In this document: in pieces, positions 13,146-20,066 of the stretch
Layout: the number at the start of each line of letters is the position of its first letter
Numbering within the stretch: position 1 is the stretch's first letter
From: a virus
Length of the DNA: 22,926 nucleotides
Virus record (IMG/VR): IMGVR_UViG_3300030116_001024
Span: 1,892 to 24,817 of that record
Reading direction: 5' to 3' (one strand)
Made by a program: the position numbers and the translations under genes
Notes under the pieces: generated by a model
What the model was told of the DNA's origin: nothing
What the model saw: only the letters and a program-made list of their open reading frames with translations
Database searches by the model: none

Positions 13146-13355
13146 TTATAAATCTTTTATAAGAGCATCAAGCCTTTTATTGTAATTCTTTTTGTTTTGA
13201 TAAATTTCTAATAAATTAACTGGAGTTGCAGTAGCGTCACGCCCAAAATTTTTATATTTGTTCATTAAATTACCAACATTGTTGGCTTTTTGAGAGCGTC
13301 TAATTAAATCTTGATTATCATTATCGTTTTGTTTGGTTTGATTAACTCCACACAT
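13146..13355 (-). CDS. Small Asn/Lys-rich hypothetical protein
   Basis: This 69-residue protein starts MCGVNQTKQNDNDNQDLIRR, then SQKANNVGNLMNKYKNFGRD and a basic helical end. It is polar throughout, with no membrane segment. The MCG start recalls the MCGG protein next to the portal (529-840) and gp14, but the rest differs. Its ATG shares a base with the stop of the gene before it (TAATG), so the pair is a two-gene minus-strand unit within the rightward late region. Confidence 0.65.
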   Translation of the reverse strand: MCGVNQTKQNDNDNQDLIRRSQKANNVGNLMNKYKNFGRDATATPVNLLEIYQNKKNYNKRLDALIKDL

Positions 13356-13516
13356 TACTTGTCTTCCAAAAGCATTTCTCTTATTTTAGCAACTGCTGCA
13401 TCATCTAGTTTATTTTCACTAAGTTTTGCAAGTGCTTCTAAAATATCGCAGACCAAAATAGACACACTTTTACTTTTTAAGAAAGCAAAGATAATTGGAC
13501 GAATTAGACTAATCAT
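13355..13516 (-). CDS. Small 53-residue protein with hydrophobic N-terminus
   Basis: The frame runs from ATG 13516 and codes MISLIRPIIFAFLKSKSVSI, then LVCDILEALAKLSENKLDDA and a C-terminal helix ending LLEDK. The N-terminal third is hydrophobic and amphipathic and could associate with a membrane; the rest looks like two charged helices. I recall proteins of this plan (M-x-LIRP---AFL-S--V--LV-D-L) in marine cyanophages without function. It is followed by the 13146-13355 gene with a one-base overlap and preceded by a plausible promoter. Confidence 0.68.
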   Translation of the reverse strand: MISLIRPIIFAFLKSKSVSILVCDILEALAKLSENKLDDAAVAKIREMLLEDK

Positions 13517-13544
13517 TTTAAGAATCTATGGTTACTATGAGTGT

Positions 13545-13573
13545 AGTATAGATTGATTTCTATGGAAGAACAA
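13545..13573 (-). promoter_or_regulatory. Candidate minus-strand promoter for the two-gene unit
   Basis: On the minus strand TTGTTC is followed after exactly 17 nt by TATACT, with the ATG of the 53-residue gene about 28 nt beyond. The -10 hexamer matches five of six and the -35 three of six consensus bases. It overlaps the start of the divergent membrane-protein gene. Confidence 0.4.
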
Positions 13574-13825
13574 GAAAAAGAAGGTATTGATTGGGCTGAA
13601 CTGTTCGGTCATGGGGTCAGATTTATGATTTTGGTCTGGTCTTTATCAATGATGACTTTGGGATACATGGATAAGATCAGGAATGACGGAGCTTTTTTGG
13701 CAGGCCTGACAAGTGGGGTTTTAGGCAGTTATGGAATTTCTGTCAATAAGAAAAAGGGTGGCAATAGCAACAACAAAGACAGTAAGATAGTAGATAATAA
13801 AGACAATACAGTAGGTATCACATGA
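13562..13825 (+). CDS. Two-span membrane protein, holin-like
   Basis: The product is 87 residues from ATG 13562; a TTG three codons earlier is less likely. An acidic N-terminus (MEEQEKEGIDW) is followed by transmembrane helix 1 (about 21-36, FMILVWSLSMMTLGYM), a short charged loop DKIRNDG, helix 2 (about 43-61), and a highly charged Lys/Asn/Asp tail. This two-helix hairpin with a charged C-terminus is the class II holin plan, and a lysis role would suit the late region. No endolysin is seen nearby, so the call rests on topology alone. Its stop overlaps the next start as ATGA. Confidence 0.7.
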   Translation: MEEQEKEGIDWAELFGHGVRFMILVWSLSMMTLGYMDKIRNDGAFLAGLTSGVLGSYGISVNKKKGGNSNNKDSKIVDNKDNTVGIT

Positions 13826-14187
13826 AAAAATTTTTAGCACTAGCTTTATTTTTGGCTGCACCTTGCTACGCAAATGGAATCCCCACTTGGACTACTGGTT
13901 CTAGCAACCGCACAGAGAATACTACTCAGACTATAAATCGCACCATAGTTACTCAGAAATATGGGTCTGCTCTAGAAACTTGGGAAGCCTCAAACATTGC
14001 TGTTACAAGTGCTAGTAACGGAGGAATAACAGCTTCAGATGCAATTTTCACTCCTAATACTGCTACTGCTGATTGGTCATTAAATGTGACTACTAGAGCA
14101 TCAGGAACTAAATTAGAAGAAATTACACAAACAGATGCGATTACGACTACTAGCGTTATCACTTCTTTGTCTGTCTTTAGTCAGTAA
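13822..14187 (+). CDS. Secreted Thr/Ser-rich protein of unknown function
   Basis: This 121-residue protein has a typical signal peptide (MKKFLALALFLAAPCYA, cleavage before NG). The mature part is rich in Thr, Ser, Asn and Ala, probably beta-structured, and ends TTSVITSLSVFSQ. I recall secreted cyanophage proteins with the same kind of Thr-rich end (a TTT-V-SV--SVFSQ pattern), adjacent to a Cys-containing partner, as here. It is coupled to the holin-like gene (ATGA) and overlaps the next gene by 53 nt in another frame. A tail, periplasmic or lysis role cannot be chosen. Confidence 0.75.
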   Translation: MKKFLALALFLAAPCYANGIPTWTTGSSNRTENTTQTINRTIVTQKYGSALETWEASNIAVTSASNGGITASDAIFTPNTATADWSLNVTTRASGTKLEEITQTDAITTTSVITSLSVFSQ

Positions 14188-14659
14188 AGCAAAAGCCGAA
14201 GGCGATACAAACGTACAGGCTCAACCAAATGCGATTGGTAATTCTAGTATTATCAATCAGAATATGAATATAAATAATGGAATGACAGGCAAACAACAGT
14301 TTGGAAATTTAGTTTGTAGTCAACCTACTATGGCAATAACTCCTTTTTATACAGGGAATGACGCACAAGGAGAAGATACATATTCCATAAACGAAGGTTG
14401 GGGAGTGCAAATGAGTTTTATGATACCTCTAGGAGATAATCAAACTTGTAACGAATTATCCAAAGTAAAGCTAGACCTAGCCAAAGAAGAGTTAGACAAG
14501 CAAGTGCATGATAAACAGCTTGTTCGTATTTTGAAATGTAGTCAGCTTCACGCATCAGGCTACATGATAAACCCTGCTTCTAAGTACGCATACATCTGTA
14601 GTGATGTCATCAATATACGAACTTATGTTAAAACTAATTCTGATCTTTTTTCTGATTAG
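14135..14659 (+). CDS. Secreted Cys-containing protein of unknown function
   Basis: This 174-residue protein has a signal peptide (MRLRLLALSLLCLSLVSKAKA, cleavage before EG). The mature protein has an Asn/Gln-rich start (IINQNMNINNGMTGKQQFGN), a segment LVCSQPTMAITPF, a strand GVQMSFMIPLGDN, and a helix LSKVKLDLAKEELDKQVHDK. Four cysteines in the mature part suggest disulfides and hence a periplasmic site. The order of segments resembles a cyanophage family I recall only loosely. The start lies 53 nt inside the previous gene; the 3' end overlaps the convergent minus-strand gene by 26 nt. Confidence 0.75.
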   Translation: MRLRLLALSLLCLSLVSKAKAEGDTNVQAQPNAIGNSSIINQNMNINNGMTGKQQFGNLVCSQPTMAITPFYTGNDAQGEDTYSINEGWGVQMSFMIPLGDNQTCNELSKVKLDLAKEELDKQVHDKQLVRILKCSQLHASGYMINPASKYAYICSDVINIRTYVKTNSDLFSD

Positions 14660-15116
14660 TAATTTCTTTTTTAAGCACCTTTTTAAATATTTTTGTCATT
14701 ATTTTTTTCAACTGATTAATAACACTTTGCAAAACTATTGAACCTGTGACTGCTGCTGTGGCACTTACACCAGATGCTATTACACTTGAAGCAATCACCT
14801 CTGGGGCAGGGATAGGCATTTCACCAAAAAATGGTATATTGAACGTAGCTACAGGTTCTTCGGTTGATAAAGTTTCTTTGGGGTCTGGCAGGTTTGTCGG
14901 TATTGTCTCTTTTGTTAATTGCAACTCTTCCTCCTTTGAAGATGATGTTTCTTCTTCAGCAGAAGATTCCGAAGCTCCCAGACCCGACTCTACCTGTTCC
15001 AAAGATGGAAGGAGTACAGGATCTAGGTACGGAATCTCTGCCACAGGTACGTCAAAAATTGTTTGAGGTGGATTAAGTACATTTATATTTGGTATATAAG
15101 GTAGATCTTCGTTCAT
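14634..15116 (-). CDS. Pro/Glu-rich protein with one membrane-spanning segment
   Basis: This 160-residue protein begins MNEDLPYIPNINVLNPPQTI, with a proline-rich repetitive region (to about residue 40), an acidic Ser/Glu-rich spacer (about 41-88), a hydrophobic Ala/Ser/Val helix (about 107-133), and a basic amphipathic tail (KKIMTKIFKKVLKKEI). The layout suggests membrane anchoring with a long extended domain on one side and a positive tail on the cytoplasmic side. I recall similar Pro-rich/TM/basic proteins in cyanophages. It lies directly upstream of, and divergent from, the capsid gene. Function unknown. Confidence 0.72.
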   Translation of the reverse strand: MNEDLPYIPNINVLNPPQTIFDVPVAEIPYLDPVLLPSLEQVESGLGASESSAEEETSSSKEEELQLTKETIPTNLPDPKETLSTEEPVATFNIPFFGEMPIPAPEVIASSVIASGVSATAAVTGSIVLQSVINQLKKIMTKIFKKVLKKEITNQKKDQN

Positions 15117-15228
15117 TTTTTGATAGTATTGTTATAACCTTACACTTATTCTTTTCAGATAGCATCCTTGCGAGGTATTAGTCTAACTAAGATGAGGGGC
15201 GGTTAAGTAAAACTTATTTCATCCTTAG
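15117..15228 (+). promoter_or_regulatory. Capsid upstream region with promoter-like element
   Basis: This 112-nt region separates the divergent 14634-15116 gene from the capsid. At 15133-15149 it holds TATAACCTTACACTTAT, which shares ACCTTAC and 12 of 17 positions with the terS promoter region (10891-10907) and resembles the element at 1037-1053. A strong late promoter is expected here. No good host-type -35/-10 pair was found. Confidence 0.4.
15187..15228 (+). promoter_or_regulatory. Nested stem-loop ending at the capsid start codon
   Basis: CTAAGATGA (15187-15195) pairs with TCATCCTTAG (15219-15228) with one bulged C. Inside, TAAGT (15204-15208) pairs with ACTTA (15212-15216) around a 3-nt loop. 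The outer stem ends one base before the capsid ATG, and no Shine-Dalgarno is visible. Possible roles are RNA processing, mRNA stability or translation control. Confidence 0.5.
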
Positions 15229-16215
15229 ATGGCTAATTTCACTCCGTCTAGGCTCGGCTTAGTTAACAATACTGGTACAGCCTATGACGCTCTTTTTCTA
15301 AAAGTTTGGAGCGGAGAAGTGCTTTCTGCATTTAGAAAGGCTACAATCTTCGAACCATTACATACAGTTCGTACTATTCAATCTGGAAAATCAGCACAGT
15401 TTCCAATCATTGGATTAGCTACAACTTCTTACCATACAGTAGGAACTCAATTAACAGGTTCAGCAATCAAGCATGCTGAAGCTACCATAAATATTGATGA
15501 CAAACTTGTCAGTCAAGTATTTTTGGCAGACATCGAGGAAGCTAAGAACCATTATGATGTCAGAAGTCGCTATACAACTGAGATGGGCAATGCTTTAGCA
15601 TATCGCTTTGACCAGAACGTAGCTGCAACAATAGCTCAAGCTGCAAGAACAGCTACAAACTTCAACACCGATTTAGCTGGTGGTACAAGAGTTAAAATTC
15701 TTAAAGGTAGTACTGCTAATACAGCTGCTGCTGTTGCTGCTGTTACAGGTGCTGATCTAGTTACTGCTCTTTGGACTGTTGCTCAAACATTTGATGAGAA
15801 CAATGTTCCAGAAGACAATAGATATTTTGCTCTTGATCCAGCAAATTACTATAAATTAGCTCAGACAACTGATGTTCTTAACAGAGACTGGGGCGGTTCT
15901 GGAGCATATGCAGAAGGAACAGTTCTTAAGGTTGCTGGTATTAATATCATTAAGTCTAATCATTTACCTAAGACAAACAGATCTGCGGTAACTGGTGAGA
16001 ATAACACATACCACGCTAACTATACAGACAATATCGGTCTTGCATTTACTCCAGATGCAGTCGGTACTGTTAAGTTAATGGATCTTAAGATGCAGCAAAC
16101 AGGTAATGACGTTTCTGCATTATGGCAAGGTACATTTATGGTTGGTTCAATGGCTCATGGTACTGGCGTTTTACGTCCTGACTGTGCTATTGAGGTATAT
16201 GCAGCTAACTCATAA
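15229..16215 (+). CDS. Major capsid protein, T7 gp10-like
   Basis: This 328-residue protein (T7 gp10A 345) aligns clearly: TIQSGKSAQFPIIGLATTSY, KHAEATINIDDKLVSQVFLA, and DIEEAKNHYDVRSRYTTEMG, which matches the T7 DIEDAMNHYDVRSEYTSQLG stretch. It has the HK97-type capsid fold and forms the icosahedral shell. No scaffold gene precedes it, unlike T7, and the portal is on the other strand. A nested hairpin precedes the ATG and a terminator-like hairpin follows the stop, suggesting a strongly expressed unit. No frameshift-derived minor capsid extension is evident, since the frame closes and is followed at once by the hairpin. Confidence 0.96.
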   Translation: MANFTPSRLGLVNNTGTAYDALFLKVWSGEVLSAFRKATIFEPLHTVRTIQSGKSAQFPIIGLATTSYHTVGTQLTGSAIKHAEATINIDDKLVSQVFLADIEEAKNHYDVRSRYTTEMGNALAYRFDQNVAATIAQAARTATNFNTDLAGGTRVKILKGSTANTAAAVAAVTGADLVTALWTVAQTFDENNVPEDNRYFALDPANYYKLAQTTDVLNRDWGGSGAYAEGTVLKVAGINIIKSNHLPKTNRSAVTGENNTYHANYTDNIGLAFTPDAVGTVKLMDLKMQQTGNDVSALWQGTFMVGSMAHGTGVLRPDCAIEVYAANS

Positions 16216-16227
16216 GTAGTTAATATA

Positions 16228-16245
16228 GGGGGGAAACTTACCCCC
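16228..16245 (+). terminator. Terminator-like hairpin after the capsid gene
   Basis: A run of six G is followed by AAACTTA and five C, then TTATTACT. The stem has 5 G-C pairs plus an outer A-T pair and begins 12 nt after the capsid stop. T7 has its late terminator at the same place after gene 10; here it would lower transcription of tail genes relative to capsid. Confidence 0.65.
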
Positions 16246-16253
16246 TTATTACT

Positions 16254-16325
16254 ATGGCACCCTCTGGCAAAGGAACTTACGGAACTAAAAAAGGTCGTCC
16301 TCCAAAAAAAGGAACTAAAAAATAA
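16254..16325 (+). CDS. Tiny basic protein (23 residues) with AT-hook-like GRPPKK
   Basis: ATG 16254 opens a 23-codon frame coding MAPSGKGTYGTKKGRPPKKG followed by TKK. Nine lysines and an arginine give a very high charge, and GTYGTKKGRPPKKGTK resembles an AT-hook (core R-G-R-P; here K-G-R-P). I recall the same GKGTYGSKxGRPPKK-type tiny proteins in many marine phages near capsid or tail genes. It fits between the capsid terminator and tail tube A, and its stop abuts the next start (TAAATG). Role unknown; DNA or capsid association is inferred from charge. Confidence 0.7.
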   Translation: MAPSGKGTYGTKKGRPPKKGTKK

Positions 16326-16934
16326 ATGGTACTTGCAAGAACATCTAAACTTCAAGCGGTCAATAAGGCTTTGCAAATGATGGGCGAAAGTCCATTAAAT
16401 TCTTTGCAAGGCCTACTTGGTTTAGGAAATTTAGCAGAAGAAACTTTAGATAGTGTTAGCCGTAAAGTACAGGCAGAAGGGTGGTCTTTTAATACTGATT
16501 ATGAAATAACTTTAACTAGAGACTCTACAACTAATGAGATTTCAGTTGGTACTAACGTCAGCAGAATTGTAGTTGATCCTTACGAATATAGCGATGTTGA
16601 CGTTGTGCAACGTGGAAGCAGATTATACGATAGAAGAAACAATACCTATGTTTTTACAATAGATTTAAAAGCAGATATGACTGTCATTCTTGATTGGGAT
16701 GATTTACCAGAACACGCTAGAGTTTACATAATGACTAAAGCTGGTAAAGAACTACAGGAAAATATGATTGGAAGCAAAGACTTAACAGAAATAAATATGG
16801 TATTAGAGCAAGAAGCTAGAACACAATTTTTAGAAGAAGAAACAACTTTAAGCGAGCATAATATGTTAAGAGGTAATGCTAATAAGGCATATCCTATAAC
16901 TGGATTTAGACCTATTAATGTTATACAAAGATAA
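16326..16934 (+). CDS. Tail tubular protein A, T7 gp11-like
   Basis: This 202-residue protein (T7 gp11 196) shares the pattern of an N-terminal helix with AVNKALQMMGESPLNSLQG, then VSRKVQAEGWSFNTDYEITL, a YDRRNNTYVF strand, a DLPEHARVYIMTKAGKELQE helix, and EINMVLEQEARTQFLEEETT near the end. Gp11 forms the dodecameric ring joining the portal to the tail nozzle. The ATG directly follows the tiny basic protein's stop, with no separate ribosome site, so coupled translation is likely. Confidence 0.94.
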   Translation: MVLARTSKLQAVNKALQMMGESPLNSLQGLLGLGNLAEETLDSVSRKVQAEGWSFNTDYEITLTRDSTTNEISVGTNVSRIVVDPYEYSDVDVVQRGSRLYDRRNNTYVFTIDLKADMTVILDWDDLPEHARVYIMTKAGKELQENMIGSKDLTEINMVLEQEARTQFLEEETTLSEHNMLRGNANKAYPITGFRPINVIQR

Positions 16935-16936
16935 CT

Positions 16937-19600
16937 ATGGCATTAATTTCTAGTACTATTCCCAATATGATTAATGGGGTTAGTCAACAGCCTCCAGCGT
17001 TAAGATTAGCTTCACAGGCAGAATCGGTTATAAATTGCTTATCATCTCCAGTAGAAGGATTAACTAAACGTCCTCCATTTAATCACATAGCTAAAATAAT
17101 AAATGGCTCGGCTGGTTCTGGGCATCCTTTTGTTGAAGTTGTAGATAGAGATGGAACTATTCAATATTTAATAATGATTAGAGATGGAGCTATAGATGTA
17201 TTTGATTTAGATGGCAACGCACAAACACTTGCAACTCCTAACGGAACTGATTATTTAGATATTGCTAACAGTTCAGAGCCAGCAGATAAATTTAGAATTG
17301 CGTCAGTAGCTGACTACACTTTTATATGCAACAGAGAAAAAGTTGTAACAATGGATCATGCTGGTACTTACACGCAATCAGGTACAACGATAACTGTTAA
17401 TTCTAATGGTCATGGTTTAACATCTGGAGTAAAAATACAAATAGATTTTACATCAGGATCTAGTGTTGATGGTACATATACCGCAACTGTTGTAAACGCT
17501 AATCAATTTACATTAACTGGAGCTTCAGCAAGCACTAGCGGTAATTGTAGGTTTAATGAATTATCTCCAGATGTATCTGCAAAAGGAATTGTATTTATAA
17601 AAGCTGCTGATTACTCTACGACTTATGAAGTAAAAATAAAAAGTGCTGACGGAAGTAGCACTTTAGCAACTGCATCATATACAACTGCTGCTGTTGGAGG
17701 AGCGGTACCAGATTCGGGTACAATTGCTACTGATTTAAAAAATGATTTAGCAACTGCATTATCTAGTGGTTGGACATTTACTGTAGATCAATACATTATT
17801 AGAATAGAAAAACAGGATGGAACTGATTTTGTTTTAGAAAGTAGTGATACCAAAGCTGGAACTTATACAAAAGCAATTAAAGGAGCGATAGATACTATTA
17901 CCGACTTACCTACGCTATGTGAAAATGGATTTGTTGTTAAGGTGCAGGGATCTAAAACTACAGGATTAGATGATTATTACGTTAAATTTGAAACTTCTAA
18001 TGGTACAGGTTTTGGTTTTGGCATCTGGAGAGAAACAGTTGGCCCTTTAGAACCATATAAATTTAATAAATCAACGATGCCACATGTATTAGTTCGTGAT
18101 GCAGCTACTGGCAATTTTACATTTAAACAGTTTGATTGGTCGCCTAGAATTGCTGGAGATTTACTTACTGCTCCTACCCCTACATTTGTAGGTACTACGA
18201 TTAACAACATTAATACTTTTAGAAATAGGTTAATACTTTTAGCAGATGAAAACGTAATAATGAGTGCTGCTGATAGTTACGATAGATTTTTTCCTGAGAC
18301 AGTACAAACTATTGTTGACAGCGACCCTATTGACTTAGTAACAGGCGGTACTGAAATTCATTTCTTAACGTCTAGCTTGGCTTTTGCAAATACTTTATTG
18401 TTATTTAGTCGGCATGGTCAATTCAGATTAGATGCTGGAGCTTCAACTATTGGCGGTGCTTTAACTCCTAAGACTGCAACTATTACAGCTATAACTACAT
18501 ACGAAACCGAACCAACAGTTGACCCTATCGCTGTAGGTCGGACTGTTTATTTTTCTGTACCTAAAGGAGAATTTAGCGGTTTGCGTGACTTTTATCTTCC
18601 AGATATAACTGCATCAGTTCCAGTTTCAGAGGAAGTGTCGTCAGCTGTTCCTAGATATATTCCTAGAAATATAACAAGTTTAATTAGTTCTGCATCAGAA
18701 GAAACTGTTATAGCTATAAGCAAAGATGAACCTAAACGTATTTATTTTTATAAATTCTTTTATGAAGAAGATTCTAAGCTACAGTCTTCTTGGTCGTTCT
18801 GGGAACTTAAAGGAGAAAAAACTGTAATTGGAGCTTCAATCATAGATAGTGATGTTTATTTTGTTATTCAATATTCAGATGGAGTTTACTTAGAAAAATG
18901 TTCATTACGTCCAGAAGCAGTTGATGCTGGTTCTAATTTAGAAATTTTAGTAGATAGAAAAATAGACGAAACTAAATGTCATATTAATGTAATCAATCAA
19001 GGTGGTGCTGGTGTCCAATCAGTTATATCTTTACCTTATCCAACTGCTACTGCTGGAATACAAATTGTTGTTGGTAGAGATGTTTCTGGCAATACATTGC
19101 AGCATGGAGAAGTAAAAGTACCAAGTGCTGAAAGTTTATCTGGAGCTACACAATCAGGATTTAGTGGTAACGGAACTATGACTGTACTCGGAGACTTGAC
19201 TAATGCAAAGTTTTTTATAGGAGAAAGATATGACATGACTTATGAATTTAGTACACCATATTTAAAAGAACAACCAACTGGTGGTGGTGTTGCTGTAGTT
19301 GCTGGCCCTCGATTACAGATAAGAACTTGGACGTTTGTTTTTGACGATACCTCTGCATTTAAAATAAAAGTAACACCAAGAGGTAGAACTTCGCAGATCT
19401 ATCCTTATAATGGGTTTATTGTTGGTCAAAATCCTCCAGCTTTAGGTCAAGCACCTTTCTTGGCTGGTAAATTTAGAGTGCCAGTAATGGCTCATAACAA
19501 CGATACTAAAGTTGAAATTTTAAGCGATAGCCCACTACCCTGTCGTATCCAATCATCAGAATGGGAAGGATGGCTACACACCAGAGCAAGACGACTATAG
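16937..19600 (+). CDS. Tail tubular protein B (nozzle), T7 gp12-like
   Basis: This 887-residue protein (T7 gp12 794) begins MALISSTIPNMINGVSQQPP, the hallmark gp12 start, followed by QAESVINCLSSPVEGLTKRP. Gp12 forms the hexameric tail nozzle and carries contacts for tail fibres. An apparent insertion at about residues 141-206 (17357-17554) splits the conserved CNREKVVTM and PDVSAKGIVFIKAADYSTTY stretches; it is a small beta domain with the pattern TTITVNSNGHGLTSGVKIQI then DGTYTATVVNANQFTLTG, as in beta modules seen in other phage tail proteins. The gene starts 2 nt after the gp11 stop and overlaps the next gene. Confidence 0.95.
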   Translation: MALISSTIPNMINGVSQQPPALRLASQAESVINCLSSPVEGLTKRPPFNHIAKIINGSAGSGHPFVEVVDRDGTIQYLIMIRDGAIDVFDLDGNAQTLATPNGTDYLDIANSSEPADKFRIASVADYTFICNREKVVTMDHAGTYTQSGTTITVNSNGHGLTSGVKIQIDFTSGSSVDGTYTATVVNANQFTLTGASASTSGNCRFNELSPDVSAKGIVFIKAADYSTTYEVKIKSADGSSTLATASYTTAAVGGAVPDSGTIATDLKNDLATALSSGWTFTVDQYIIRIEKQDGTDFVLESSDTKAGTYTKAIKGAIDTITDLPTLCENGFVVKVQGSKTTGLDDYYVKFETSNGTGFGFGIWRETVGPLEPYKFNKSTMPHVLVRDAATGNFTFKQFDWSPRIAGDLLTAPTPTFVGTTINNINTFRNRLILLADENVIMSAADSYDRFFPETVQTIVDSDPIDLVTGGTEIHFLTSSLAFANTLLLFSRHGQFRLDAGASTIGGALTPKTATITAITTYETEPTVDPIAVGRTVYFSVPKGEFSGLRDFYLPDITASVPVSEEVSSAVPRYIPRNITSLISSASEETVIAISKDEPKRIYFYKFFYEEDSKLQSSWSFWELKGEKTVIGASIIDSDVYFVIQYSDGVYLEKCSLRPEAVDAGSNLEILVDRKIDETKCHINVINQGGAGVQSVISLPYPTATAGIQIVVGRDVSGNTLQHGEVKVPSAESLSGATQSGFSGNGTMTVLGDLTNAKFFIGERYDMTYEFSTPYLKEQPTGGGVAVVAGPRLQIRTWTFVFDDTSAFKIKVTPRGRTSQIYPYNGFIVGQNPPALGQAPFLAGKFRVPVMAHNNDTKVEILSDSPLPCRIQSSEWEGWLHTRARRL

Positions 19601-20064
19601 GTAAGTTTTATTGGCGAAAGTCAATACTTTCTGACGTTGTAGAAGTTGCAAGCAATATGCGATTAGAAGATAAAGAAGAATGTTTAGCGTATTCTGGTTC
19701 TTCTCCAGAAGAAACTTTGTTTTATTGTTTTTTTGCAAGTAAACCTTGTATGACTATGATTGGTCGCAAAGGAAATCTTATGGGTATGTATGGAGTAGTT
19801 CCTTGTTCTAATAAAGTAGGAAGAATATGGATGTTAGGGCATAAGTCTATGACATCTGACTATAAAGATGTTAGAGCCTTTTTACGCAATTCACCTATAG
19901 AACTACAAAAATTTCATTGCAATTACCCACTTTTATATAATTATGTTGATGAAAGAAATACAACTCATATAAAATGGATTAAGTGGATGGGTTTTTCAAT
20001 CATTAAAAAACACGCTACATTTGGTGCAGAAGGTCGAACTTTTTATGAATTTGTAAAAAACTGA
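19570..20064 (+). CDS. Internal virion protein, T7 gp13-like (GNAT-fold-like)
   Basis: This 164-residue protein comes from ATG 19570 (an ATG at 19561 adds three residues). Position between gp12 and gp14 and the pattern ECLAYSGSSPEETLFYCFFA, GRIWMLGHKSM, FHCNYPLLYNYVDERNTTHI and KWIKWMGFSI match T7 gp13 (WRLSG..., LWNYVWVGNTSHIRFLKTIG). The fold resembles a GNAT acetyltransferase, but catalysis has not been shown for T7 gp13, which is needed for virion assembly. It overlaps the gp12 gene by 31 nt, and a purine-rich GGAAGG lies directly at the start. Confidence 0.88.
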   Translation: MATHQSKTTIGKFYWRKSILSDVVEVASNMRLEDKEECLAYSGSSPEETLFYCFFASKPCMTMIGRKGNLMGMYGVVPCSNKVGRIWMLGHKSMTSDYKDVRAFLRNSPIELQKFHCNYPLLYNYVDERNTTHIKWIKWMGFSIIKKHATFGAEGRTFYEFVKN

Positions 20065-20066
20065 TT

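Noticed and set aside
13311-13556. Plus-strand hydrophobic frame of 81 codons
   Set aside because: It lies opposite the two coupled minus-strand genes, which have coherent starts and a TAATG junction; hydrophobicity arises from AT-rich antisense.
14323-14332. CAACCTACT before an ATG as a further start-site element
   Set aside because: The ATG is an internal in-frame methionine of the secreted protein, so this copy is probably chance.
14746-15076. Plus-strand frames upstream of the capsid
   Set aside because: They are shadows of the 160-residue minus-strand protein, whose Pro-rich/TM/basic layout is coherent.
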